24,237 nt of DNA from DATGMB01 sp035293845 (GCA_035293845.1 DATGMB010000264.1:1-24237), one strand, 5' to 3'; positions 6,534 to 13,047 are shown, numbered from the stretch's first letter. Notes: generated from the letters alone by a model not told the origin. A program made the numbers and translations.

Positions 6534-7304
6534 CTAAAATTGCAGAACTTCCGACGGCCGGTTCTGCCCGGCGATGGAAAGCTGCGTCGCCAGACCGCGC
6601 TGCTCGATGGATTGCGCCGCCACCATCCGCACAATCTCGGGGTGGTTGTTCTGCTGGCTCAGATGGCCCAGGATCACATGCGCCGTCGTCGAATCGAGAT
6701 CCTGCATCAGGTACTCGGACATCCCCAGATTCGAAAGATGCCCCACGCGGCTCATCACCCGCTGCTTGACCGACCACGGATACGGCCCCACCTTCAGCAT
6801 GTCGAGATCGTGGTTGGCTTCGAGCAGCAGCACGTCCGTGCGCCGCAGGTGGTATTTCACCGATTCCGGCACGTAGCCGAGATCGGTGGCGATCGCTATC
6901 CGCACGCCCTGCGCTTCGAAGCGGAAGCCCACCGGATCGACGGCGTCGTGCGGGATGCTGAAGCTCTGCACGTCGATATCGCCGATCGCGAAGCTCGCCC
7001 CCGCCTGAAACGACTCCACCACCGGGTCGCCGGGGCCCCAGTCGATGGCGGGCCGCGTCAGATGCGTCAGGTAGCAGGGCTTTTTCAACCGGCGCGCCAG
7101 CACCGGCAGCCCGGAGACGTGGTCGGAGTGTTCATGCGTGATCAGAATGGCGTCCAGCCGTGCGATGTCCTCCCCGGCCTCCGCCAGCCGCCTGGCAAGC
7201 TCCCGCATGCTCAGCCCCGCATCCACCAGAATGCGCGTCTTTTCGGTGGCGATCAGGGCGGCATTCCCGGAGCTGCCGCTGGCCAGCACGCAGAATCTGA
7301 CGAT
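6534..7304 (-). CDS. MBL-fold hydrolase of the YycJ/WalJ type, apparent ATC start
   Basis: 256 residues if started at 7304. The first strand reads RFCVLASGSSGNA, the N-terminal signature of the YycJ/WalJ branch of metallo-beta-lactamase proteins. The metal motif is THEHSDH, with further ligand regions at YLTHLTRP, PHDAVDPVGF, ATDLGYVP and LGHLSQQNNHP. Relatives are reported as double-strand 5'-3' exonucleases. The start is unusual. In this frame there is no ATG, GTG or TTG between the conserved N-terminus and at least 7385. AGGAGG (7317-7312) stands 7 nt before an ATC codon (7304-7302), which would give MVRFCVLASG, exactly the family's N-terminus. ATC, or less likely ATT or CTG slightly upstream, is therefore the probable start. 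The gene is divergent from the Uma2 gene and upstream of purB. Confidence 0.9.
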   Translation of the reverse strand: MVRFCVLASGSSGNAALIATEKTRILVDAGLSMRELARRLAEAGEDIARLDAILITHEHSDHVSGLPVLARRLKKPCYLTHLTRPAIDWGPGDPVVESFQAGASFAIGDIDVQSFSIPHDAVDPVGFRFEAQGVRIAIATDLGYVPESVKYHLRRTDVLLLEANHDLDMLKVGPYPWSVKQRVMSRVGHLSNLGMSEYLMQDLDSTTAHVILGHLSQQNNHPEIVRMVAAQSIEQRGLATQLSIAGQNRPSEVLQF

Positions 7305-7384
7305 GGCTCCCCCTCCTGAAGCATCCAGAATATCCCGTTTCGCAACCGAACAAAAGGGGGTAGGAATGTTTTCACTCAGGGGCG

Positions 7385-7390
7385 TATGAT
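7385..7390 (+). promoter_or_regulatory. -10 box TATGAT, leaderless promoter of the Uma2 gene
   Basis: TATGAT ends 6 nt before the ATG at 7397, so a start 6-7 nt downstream would coincide with the start codon. There is no proper Shine-Dalgarno at normal spacing. No convincing -35 is seen. Confidence 0.5.
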
Positions 7391-7396
7391 GAGGGC

Positions 7397-7942
7397 ATGG
7401 CGAGCACCACGCTGCTGAGCTTCGCGGATTTCGAGCGCCTGGATTTTGGCGCCGATCGGGTTGAACTGCTGAAAGGAGAACTGATTCGATTGCCGCCTCC
7501 ATACCTTGTCCACATGTTGGTGTGCCAAGCCCTGTTCACGCTGCTGGAAGCGGCCACAGAAGAAATGCGGCGAACACAGCCATCACTCCGCCTGGGCCGA
7601 GTGCACTTCGAGATGGGTTACCTCTTCCCCGGCGAGCCTGCGTCCTGGTTGCGGCCTGACGTCAGTTTGACCCACCCCGATCAGGCCAGCGAAAAATTCT
7701 ATATTGGGGCGCCGTTAATCGCTTTCGAGGTGGTTTCCGAGTTCGATACCGCCCCCGCTCTCCATGCCAAAGTCGCCGAGTACCTGGCCAATGGAGCGGC
7801 CGAAGTCTGGCTGCTGTATCCAAAGAGCCGCGACGCCTGGGTTTATGTCCCTTCCGGCACCGCACGCCAGGAAACCCGCGCCATCCAGACCCCGCTCCTC
7901 CCCGGCCTCGAAATCCCGCTCGAAAAAATCTTCGCCGCGTAA
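7397..7942 (+). CDS. Uma2 family (DUF820) restriction-endonuclease-like protein
   Basis: 181 residues, the usual Uma2 size. The family has a PD-(D/E)xK nuclease fold and is abundant in cyanobacteria and acidobacteria, with no established biological role. Expected residues are visible: the N-terminal VELLKGELIRLPPPY with the conserved Glu, the acidic Asp in LRPDVSLTHP, Glu in IAFEVVSE and Lys in AKVAEYLANGAAEVWLLYP. The fold and active site therefore appear intact. It starts with ATG at 7397, probably from a leaderless transcript. No antitoxin-like partner gene is adjacent. It is divergent from the metallo-beta-lactamase gene. Members are often scattered singly in these genomes and may derive from mobile elements. 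Confidence 0.9.
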   Translation: MASTTLLSFADFERLDFGADRVELLKGELIRLPPPYLVHMLVCQALFTLLEAATEEMRRTQPSLRLGRVHFEMGYLFPGEPASWLRPDVSLTHPDQASEKFYIGAPLIAFEVVSEFDTAPALHAKVAEYLANGAAEVWLLYPKSRDAWVYVPSGTARQETRAIQTPLLPGLEIPLEKIFAA

Positions 7943-7993
7943 TTCCGCGTTCGCCGCCCGCGCCGGTTTCGTATACATCGGTGGAGGCACGAA

Positions 7994-8842
7994 ATGAAAC
8001 TGCTCGCTGCCGCGGTCCTTTCCGCCGCATGCCTGTGCGCCCAGACGCCCGATATCGGCGAGATCATGCGCCGCGTCGCGCTCAACCAGGCCAAATCGCA
8101 GGAACTGCGCACCAGCTATCAGTACCGCCAGAAACAGGTGCTGAGGCTGGTCCGCGCCAACGGGAAGATCGCGCGCGAAGAGCACCGCGAATACAGCATC
8201 CGCCCTAAATTCCGCGGCATCGACCGCACGCTGGCCGCATTCGACGGCAAATATCAGGCCGGCAGCCAATCCATCGGGTATTCGCAGCCCGGCTACAAAT
8301 ACAGAGACATGGACATCGACGGCGAACTGCTGAACAGCATGGCCAACGATATGCTGAACGACCACAGAGGGCGCGACGGCATTGCGGTGAACTTATTTCC
8401 GCTCACTTACCATCAGCAGCTCAAGTACAATTTCCAATTTCTGGATCGTCAGACCTTCCGCGGCCGCGATGTCTACTGCGTCCATTTCGAGCCCAAAAAG
8501 AAGCCTGGCCTCGACGATCTCGACGACAACGGCGCCGCCTGGGCCGGCGAAGCGCTGATCGACGCCGAAGAATATCAGCCGGTCAATGTCCGCACCGATC
8601 TTGCCTGGAAAGCGCCGCTTTGGCTCAAAACGCTGCTCGGCACCAATATCCGCGGCCTCGGCTTCAACGTCACGTATCAAAAATTCGCGGATGGCGTCTG
8701 GTTTCCGGTCAGCTACGGCGGCGAATTCGAAATCCGGGCGGTATTCTTCTATAGGCGGACGGTCACGATCGCGATGACCAACTCGGAGTTCAAGCGCGCC
8801 GAAGTGACCAGCAGCGTGACCTACGAGGCGGATGGAAAGTAG
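7994..8842 (+). CDS. Exported protein of unknown function, LolA-like character
   Basis: 282 residues starting with a clear signal peptide (MKLLAAAVLSAACLCAQT, cleavage after the second Ala of the CAQ region). The mature part begins with a helix (DIGEIMRRVALNQAKSQELRTSYQYRQKQ) and continues as alternating beta strands with many aromatic residues and phrases such as GRDVYCVHFEPKKKPG and ALIDAEEYQPVNVRTDL. This layout resembles outer-membrane lipoprotein-sorting proteins (LolA/LolB, DUF4292 type), but I cannot assign a family. The ATG at 7994 has GGTGGAGG upstream and a TATACA box near 7970. It stands directly before the repeat array and the ECF sigma gene in the same orientation, so read-through into that unit is possible. 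Confidence 0.75.
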   Translation: MKLLAAAVLSAACLCAQTPDIGEIMRRVALNQAKSQELRTSYQYRQKQVLRLVRANGKIAREEHREYSIRPKFRGIDRTLAAFDGKYQAGSQSIGYSQPGYKYRDMDIDGELLNSMANDMLNDHRGRDGIAVNLFPLTYHQQLKYNFQFLDRQTFRGRDVYCVHFEPKKKPGLDDLDDNGAAWAGEALIDAEEYQPVNVRTDLAWKAPLWLKTLLGTNIRGLGFNVTYQKFADGVWFPVSYGGEFEIRAVFFYRRTVTIAMTNSEFKRAEVTSSVTYEADGK

Positions 8843-8848
8843 AGGATG

Positions 8849-8940
8849 TTTTGCACACGATATCAACAGAATTTCAACAGCATTTGCACAGAACCGATTT
8901 GCACATTTTGTTCACATGATTTCCACATGATTTGCACAGG
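8849..8940 (+). repeat. Two tetrads of degenerate 11-bp repeats filling the gap before the ECF sigma gene
   Basis: Eight 11-mers are visible: TTTTGCACACG, ATATCAACAGA, ATTTCAACAGC and ATTTGCACAGA (contiguous 8849-8892), a 4-nt spacer ACCG, then ATTTGCACATT, TTGTTCACATG, ATTTCCACATG and ATTTGCACAGG (8897-8940). The last unit ends at the base before the ATG at 8941. Consensus is roughly ATTTGCACAGA. A period of 11 bp places every unit on nearly the same face of the helix. The array occupies almost all of the 98 bp between the previous stop codon and the sigma gene, so the promoter and ribosome-binding region must lie in it or further upstream. Confidence 0.85.
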
Positions 8941-9444
8941 ATGACGCGGGAGGAGTTCCACAGCGTGGTGCAGGCCAATCAAGCGATGGTTTTCAGCCTC
9001 GCGTATCATCTGCTGCACGATCGCGCGGCCGCCGAAGAATTGGCGCAGGATGTGTTTCTCTCGCTCTACCGCAGCCTCGACCGGATTGCCTCGCAGGAGC
9101 ACGCGGTGTTCTGGCTGCGCAAGGTGACGATGCAGCGGGCGATCGACGAAAGCCGCCGGCGCAAGCGCCGTCCGGTGGTGGCCCTGGAAGAAGTGCCGGA
9201 GCCCGGAATGCGCATGCCGCCCGAGGACGCATTGCTCGGCGATCTGCTGCGGCGGCTGGTGCAATCGCTTCCGGAGGCGCCGCGCGCGGTGATGGTGTTG
9301 CGGTATCAGGAAGAGCTCGAGCCATCGGAGATCGCGCAAGTCCTCGGCATGCCGCTCGGGACGGTGAAGAGCCACCTGCAGCGGTCGCTCGCGCTGCTGC
9401 GCGGGAAACTGGAGCGTAAAGGAGTGACGGAGCCGCGGCGGTAA
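8941..9444 (+). CDS. ECF-type RNA polymerase sigma factor
   Basis: 167 residues, typical for a two-domain extracytoplasmic-function sigma factor. Region 2 is visible at about 8-50 (VVQANQAMVFSLAYHLLHDRAAAEELAQDVFLSLY, with the conserved acidic DAEELAQDVF-like helix), followed by the FWLRKVTMQRAIDESRRRKRR helix of region 2.4. Region 4 at about 100-160 shows LPEAPRAVMVLRY and the helix-turn-helix EIAQVLGMPLGTVKSHLQRSLALLR. The frame is open to a TTG at 8932, but ATG at 8941 fits the family. The only Shine-Dalgarno-like bases, AGG, belong to the last 11-bp repeat and touch the ATG. Next genes are a small membrane protein and a DUF4252 protein, a common partner arrangement. The repeats upstream may be its control region. 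Confidence 0.93.
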   Translation: MTREEFHSVVQANQAMVFSLAYHLLHDRAAAEELAQDVFLSLYRSLDRIASQEHAVFWLRKVTMQRAIDESRRRKRRPVVALEEVPEPGMRMPPEDALLGDLLRRLVQSLPEAPRAVMVLRYQEELEPSEIAQVLGMPLGTVKSHLQRSLALLRGKLERKGVTEPRR

Positions 9445-9480
9445 ACAGCGGCCGGACCGGAAGGACTCGGGAAGAAGGCA

Positions 9481-9780
9481 ATGGACAAGCTGGAAGAACA
9501 ATTGAAAGCGGCGCTGGCGCGGCGCCCTGCGCCACCTGGATTTGCGGATCGCGTCACGACTGCCTGCGCGGACGAGAGCCGCGGCGCAGCGGGCTGGAGC
9601 CGGCATCGCGCCGCGGCGTATCGAGCGCTCGCCGCCGGCCTGATGCTCGTGTTCGCCGGCGGCGCAGCGTACCGGCGGCATCAGGGCCAGGCGGCGAAGG
9701 AGCAAGTCCTGGCGGCCATCCGCATCACGGCGCGCCACCTCAACCGGATTCAGACCCGCGTGCGCGAGGTGCGGCCTTGA
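9481..9780 (+). CDS. Small single-pass membrane protein, probable anti-sigma factor
   Basis: 99 residues. A short charged N-terminal part (MDKLEEQLKAALARRPAPPGFADRV) resembles the cytoplasmic start of anti-sigma factors that follow ECF sigma genes. A single membrane helix lies at about 45-63 (AYRALAAGLMLVFAGGAAY), and a basic helical tail of 30-odd residues follows. No zinc-binding HxxxCxxC motif is present, so it is not a classical ZAS anti-sigma. The gene begins 36 bp after the sigma stop, has a GAAGAAGG ribosome site, and its TGA overlaps the TTG start of the next gene. Role as anti-sigma is inferred only from position and topology. Confidence 0.7.
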   Translation: MDKLEEQLKAALARRPAPPGFADRVTTACADESRGAAGWSRHRAAAYRALAAGLMLVFAGGAAYRRHQGQAAKEQVLAAIRITARHLNRIQTRVREVRP

Positions 9781-10295
9781 GGCGCATCGGCCTGTTGCTG
9801 GCGGCGGCCGGGGCGCTCGCCGCGCAGCAGTTCAAGCTCGATTTCGAACGGTTGGCCGCGCGCGCCTCGAACAGCGTCGATATTTCGCTGAATCGCGGGA
9901 CGCTGCAATTGGCCGCGCGGTTCCTCGATGGGAGCGATCCCGATGAGGCCAAGGTCAAAAAGCTGGTCGCCTCGCTCGATGGCATCTACATCCGCAGCTT
10001 CGAGTTCAAGCGCGAAGGCGAGTGGTCGGCGGCCGACCTCGATGCCGTCCGCGCCCGCCTCAAAGAGCCGGAGTGGTCGCGCATCGCCGGCTACAAGGCA
10101 ACCGAGGATGGCGAGACCGCCGAGGTCTATCTCCGCACCGAAAACCAAAAGGTAACCGGCGTGGCGATTCTGGCCGCCGGACCCAAGGAGTTCACGGTGG
10201 TGAACATCGTGGGTCCGGTGGATCTCGACACGCTTTCGGAGCTCAGCGGACACTTCGGCGTGCCGGCGCTCGAAGGGGAGCCGAAGAAGAAATAG
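9777..10295 (+). CDS. DUF4252 family exported protein
   Basis: 172 residues with a signal peptide (MRRIGLLLAAAGALAAQQ). The mature domain matches DUF4252 in layout: an amphipathic helix near FKLDFERLAARASNSVDISL, SDPDEAKVKKLVASLDGIYIRSFEF, a variable middle, then GETAEVYLRTENQKVTGVAILAAGPKEFTVVNIVGPVDLD. DUF4252 genes are often found beside ECF sigma and anti-sigma genes, and their role is not established. The start is TTG at 9777, overlapping the TGA of the previous gene (TTGA), which implies translational coupling. It closes the three-gene sigma unit and ends 24 bp from a convergent methyltransferase gene. Confidence 0.85.
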   Translation: MRRIGLLLAAAGALAAQQFKLDFERLAARASNSVDISLNRGTLQLAARFLDGSDPDEAKVKKLVASLDGIYIRSFEFKREGEWSAADLDAVRARLKEPEWSRIAGYKATEDGETAEVYLRTENQKVTGVAILAAGPKEFTVVNIVGPVDLDTLSELSGHFGVPALEGEPKKK

Positions 10296-10319
10296 CCGCC
10301 GCCCGAGCTGCCGCAGCCT

Positions 10320-11210
10320 TCAGCGTTTCCGCGCCGCGAGCACGAAGCTGGAGCAGAACGGAATGAGGTGGTGATTTTCGGGCGCCGCGTCGAACAGCAG
10401 GTTCGAAAATCCGACATAGGTTCCATGCAGCGCCGCGGTTGCCGCCGGAGGGACGGCGTGGTAATGCACCGGATAGGCGGTGAGCACCTCGAAGCCGGAG
10501 CCGGTGAGAATATGGGCGAGGCCTCCCGGTGTGTACTGGTGCCGCACGCCCACCGAGATCCAGGAGGGCGGCTGATCGCTGTGCTGCGGCAGCTCCTGCG
10601 GCGGTGTGGCGGCGAGCGCCGTTTCGAGGTCCGGAGCGCTGCCCCACGCCGTCGCCTCCCGCAGCAGCGCGTCCACGGTCCCGAGCTCCATCTCGATGCG
10701 CGTGTATTCATTCATCGAGACCACGTTGAACAGCCGGTTCCGTGAACTCACGACCAGCAATCCGCCGGGCCGCAGCATGCCGCGGCAGATCTCGAACAGC
10801 CGCCCCAGCTCCGGCCGGGTGACATACTCGATGAAGCCGAGCGCGCTGATCAGGTCCTTGCTGCCCGGCGGCCCATCGAACTCCCAGATGGAGCAACAGC
10901 GGAACCGCGCCAGGCGAGCGCCCGTTTCGCGCCGCCGCCGTTCGCAGACTTCGATCATGCCGGGGGCGAAGTCGATGCCCGTCGCCTCCACGTTTTGCGC
11001 CGCCATTTCGAGCACCAGCTCGCCCGTCCCGCACCCGATATCGAGCATGCTCCGGATACCCGGATGTTCCTGATGCACACGATGCACGCAGGCGTTGCGT
11101 TGCGCGATCACGTTCACGCGAGCGAGCTCGCCGGCGGCCCGCGACCGCCATTCGGCGGGCACGCGGTCGAAAAACGACAATGCCTCCATTTGTTGCGGCG
11201 ATAGTTGCAT
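10320..11210 (-). CDS. Class I SAM-dependent methyltransferase, UbiG-like
   Basis: 296 residues. The SAM-binding fold is clear: motif I MLDIGCGTGELVLEMAA (about 53-69), acidic end of strand 2 GIDFAPGMIEVCERR, motif II region KDLISALGFIEYV, and motif III LRPGGLLVVSSRN. This is the Methyltransf_11/25 type. After the core, the protein has a longer C-terminal half with VVSMNEYTRIEME, a variable loop and a final ENHHLIPFCSSFVLAARKR. Similar domains act on quinones, lipids or sugars, and neighbours do not identify the substrate. The ATG at 11210 lacks a visible Shine-Dalgarno. A second ATG seven codons on is possible. Confidence 0.85.
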   Translation of the reverse strand: MQLSPQQMEALSFFDRVPAEWRSRAAGELARVNVIAQRNACVHRVHQEHPGIRSMLDIGCGTGELVLEMAAQNVEATGIDFAPGMIEVCERRRRETGARLARFRCCSIWEFDGPPGSKDLISALGFIEYVTRPELGRLFEICRGMLRPGGLLVVSSRNRLFNVVSMNEYTRIEMELGTVDALLREATAWGSAPDLETALAATPPQELPQHSDQPPSWISVGVRHQYTPGGLAHILTGSGFEVLTAYPVHYHAVPPAATAALHGTYVGFSNLLFDAAPENHHLIPFCSSFVLAARKR

Positions 11211-11395
11211 TCACGCATTTTGGAATGCGCAAAGACGGTTTCGCCAGTGTTCCTTCTCACGCATTCGCCGCCGCCCGAATTGTGCGGGACGGCGCTTCAC
11301 AGGCCTGTGCCGGGACGGGTGCGGATATTCACCGCGGCAGCAGATGTGCCTGCACCACCGCTGGCTCTGCATTAGAGTGAAATAGGGAACCAAAC

Positions 11396-12139
11396 ATCGC
11401 CTCAGACTGGAAAGACAACCTGCATGTGGTCCTGGTCGCCACGCGCAATCCCCTGAACATCGGGGCGGCGGCGCGCGCCATGGCGAACTTCGGTTTTTCG
11501 CGCCTCTGCGCCGTGAATCCGTACGATGCGGCGTTTCGCGAGGCTCGCTCCGCGGTGGGCGCGGCCCCTCTGCTCCAATCGGCGGCGCAGTGCGGGAGCG
11601 TCGCCGAGGCGGTTGCCGGCGCGGGTCTGGTCGTGGGCACCACGTCGGTGGGCCACCGCGAGTTACAGCACCCGCTGCGACGCCTGGAATACGGTGCCCG
11701 GGTGATCCGCCGCCGCCTCCAGAACGCGCCGGTAGCCCTGCTGTTCGGCTCGGAGAAATTCGGCCTTTCCAACGAGGATCTCAGCCACTGCCACTGGCTG
11801 ATGCGCATCCCAACCGTGCGCCAGGATCTCTCGATGAACCTCGGCCAGGCGGTCGCCCTGTGCCTCTACGAGCTGGCGCGCGACCCCGCGGCGGTAAGCG
11901 CACGCCCGGAGCGCAGCAAGCCCGCCAACGCCGGGGAAACCGAGCAGATCGTCAGGCTCCTTCTCGACGCCCTGCGCTCGAGCGGCTACATCAATCCGGT
12001 CACTGCCACGTCGACCGAGGAAAAGGTCCGCCGCCTGGTGCTGCGCCTGCGTATTTCCGCTCATGACGCGCCGGTGCTCTTAGGCATGCTCCGGCAGATT
12101 TTGTGGAAACTGGAGAACGGCCCGGAGCGCGGAGTGTAA
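11396..12139 (+). CDS. trmJ: TrmJ-like tRNA (cytidine/uridine-2'-O-)-methyltransferase (SPOUT), possible ATC start
   Basis: About 247 residues. It has all SpoU/TrmH motifs: motif 1 NPLNIGAAARAMANFGF, motif 2 LLFGSEKFGLSNEDL and motif 3 IPTVRQDLSMNLGQAVALCLYEL, forming the knotted SAM site. The C-terminal helical extension (ETEQIVRLLLDALRSSGY ... LRISAHDAPVLLGMLRQILWKL) is the TrmJ feature, supporting 2'-O-methylation of tRNA position 32. The start is ambiguous. A GTG at 11426 gives MVLVATRNPLNIG, trimming the first strand. In-frame codons back to the TGA at 11378 contain no ATG. An ATC at 11396 has AGGGAA 7 nt upstream and gives a more complete N-terminus. The gene follows a 185-bp spacer with a perfect palindrome CACAGGCCTGTG (11298-11309), possibly an operator. 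Confidence 0.88.
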   Translation: MASDWKDNLHVVLVATRNPLNIGAAARAMANFGFSRLCAVNPYDAAFREARSAVGAAPLLQSAAQCGSVAEAVAGAGLVVGTTSVGHRELQHPLRRLEYGARVIRRRLQNAPVALLFGSEKFGLSNEDLSHCHWLMRIPTVRQDLSMNLGQAVALCLYELARDPAAVSARPERSKPANAGETEQIVRLLLDALRSSGYINPVTATSTEEKVRRLVLRLRISAHDAPVLLGMLRQILWKLENGPERGV

Positions 12140-12187
12140 GGGGTTCGCGCGCGCGCTCGTGGGTGCGTACGAGAGCGTACGCTTCGG

Positions 12188-12203
12188 CGGCATTCGACTT
12201 GCA
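12188..12203 (+). promoter_or_regulatory. Sigma-54-like promoter of the His-rich glycine-zipper gene
   Basis: CGGCATT-CGAC-TTGCA fits the sigma-54 consensus at 9 of 12 fixed positions. It keeps the essential GG (12189-12190) and GC (12201-12202) with exactly 10 nt between them. The start would fall near 12214, next to AGGGG at 12215-12219. An inverted repeat around GCGTACG (12165-12182) lies just upstream. It is weaker than the site at 4236. Confidence 0.45.
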
Positions 12204-12226
12204 CTGGTTTTTACAGGGGAACGTTT

Positions 12227-12505
12227 ATGAAGAAGCTACTCTTATCGGCGGTATTATCGACCGGTATGCTCTTCAGTGTGGCTACGCCCGGGGTCGCAGG
12301 CCAACCCTACAATAATCATCATACCCAGACGTACTACTACTATCACCATCGCACGCACACGAAGAGGAACGTGGCGATTGGGGCTGGAGGCGGTGCACTG
12401 GTCGGGGGTCTCGCGGGCGGCGCGGGCGGAGCGGTTGTGGGCGGAGTGCTCGGCGGCGGCGCGGGGTACGCGTACAGCCGGTTGAGACATCACCACCATC
12501 ACTAG
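12227..12505 (+). CDS. Small exported His-rich glycine-zipper protein
   Basis: 92 residues. It has a signal peptide (MKKLLLSAVLSTGMLFSVATPGVAG), then a short polar stretch rich in His and Tyr (NNHHTQTYYYYHHRTHTKR), then a glycine zipper (about 48-80) with GxxxG-type repeats such as GGALVGGLAGGAGGAV, and a C-terminal run of five His. The zipper suggests insertion or packing in the envelope, and the His clusters on both sides suggest metal binding. ATG 12227 has AGGGG at 8 nt. It resembles small YMGG-like/Gly-zipper proteins, but no firm family is claimed. It is preceded by a sigma-54-like site, like the other zipper protein at 4285. Confidence 0.8.
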   Translation: MKKLLLSAVLSTGMLFSVATPGVAGQPYNNHHTQTYYYYHHRTHTKRNVAIGAGGGALVGGLAGGAGGAVVGGVLGGGAGYAYSRLRHHHHH

Positions 12506-12526
12506 GCCGGGCAATGCGTAAGGGCC

Positions 12527-12565
12527 GCGGATGAGTGGACCGCAAGGGACATACCGCTCATCCGC
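12527..12565. terminator. Hairpin between the His-rich gene and the PilZ gene
   Basis: GCGGATGAG (12527-12535) pairs perfectly with CTCATCCGC (12557-12565) around a 21-nt loop. It stands between two convergent genes, 21 bp after the His-rich gene stop, so a termination role is likely, but there is no T-tract. Confidence 0.4.
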
Positions 12566-12586
12566 TGCGCTTGCATCCGAATGGCG

Positions 12587-13006
12587 TTATGCGTCCGCGC
12601 AGCCGTCCCAGGCGCCGCAGGCGCCATGTGTGGCTTTTACATAATGCCAGCGGCCGCCGAATTCGGGCCGCCGTTCGCGGTAGAGGCTTCCGCGGAAGCG
12701 CAGCCCGATGGTAAACCGGCCGTCCGGACGCGCCAGACAATGGCGCACGTAGGCGAAACCGGCGAGTCCGCACTGCGGCAGTTGCAGGAACACGAGGCTG
12801 CCGGGTTCGATCGGCTCCGGCGAATCGAGTCCCACGCCGTGGCGGTTCGCATTGATGCCGTGCGCCTCGAAGTAGCCGTTGGGTGCCTGGATCGCGACGG
12901 TGAAATGCGTCCGCAACCGGTCACGCTGCCGCCGTTCCACGAGTTCTCCACGGAAGCGGTTGGCTGACCGGCGAATCCAAACCGCCGCTCGAAGTATCTG
13001 CCGCAC
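12587..13006 (-). CDS. PilZ domain protein
   Basis: 139 residues containing a single PilZ domain, a cyclic-di-GMP sensor. The N-terminal basic loop ERRQRDRLRTHFTV gives the RxxxR c-di-GMP motif. The second motif, (D/N)xSxxG, appears as NANRHGVGL, where the Ser is replaced by Asn-Arg-like residues, so binding may be altered. The rest (GSLVFLQLPQCGLAGFAYVRHC ... FTIGLRF) is the usual six-strand barrel. The start is GTG at 13006, preceded by GGAG at a short 2-nt spacing, so an internal start is possible. It is convergent with the His-rich protein gene and has its own likely promoter at 13048-13075. Confidence 0.82.
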   Translation of the reverse strand: MRQILRAAVWIRRSANRFRGELVERRQRDRLRTHFTVAIQAPNGYFEAHGINANRHGVGLDSPEPIEPGSLVFLQLPQCGLAGFAYVRHCLARPDGRFTIGLRFRGSLYRERRPEFGGRWHYVKATHGACGAWDGCADA

Positions 13007-13047
13007 GACTCCAGCATGCGGCCTTGAGCCTTTCGATTCAAGTACTT

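Noticed and set aside
5081..6769. Long plus-strand open frame opposite purB, and similar ones opposite the aminotransferase (2607-3986), Gfo/Idh (17279-18553), quinoprotein (19100-20635) and OmpA (16052-17083) genes
   Set aside because: These are antisense shadows typical of high-GC codon bias: Arg/His-rich, no recognisable motif, no ribosome site.
8849..8940. DnaA-box cluster or replication origin
   Set aside because: Units fit TTATNCACA with two mismatches at best, no AT-rich unwinding region or dnaA/dnaN/gidA genes are near, and the 11-bp regularity is unlike an oriC.
8849..8940. CRISPR array
   Set aside because: Units are 11 bp, contiguous and degenerate, with no spacers and no cas genes.
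12145..12160. Alternating CG run as Z-DNA element
   Set aside because: Only about 12 bp long in a GC-rich genome; no further support.
12491..12505. Vector-derived His-tag contamination
   Set aside because: The run is five His in mixed codons, continuous with a native zipper protein that has a second His cluster, and there is no linker or vector sequence around it.
12527..12565. Hammerhead-like ribozyme
   Set aside because: The GGATGAG resembles part of a hammerhead core, but the GAAA segment and three-stem layout are missing. A plain hairpin between convergent genes is enough.
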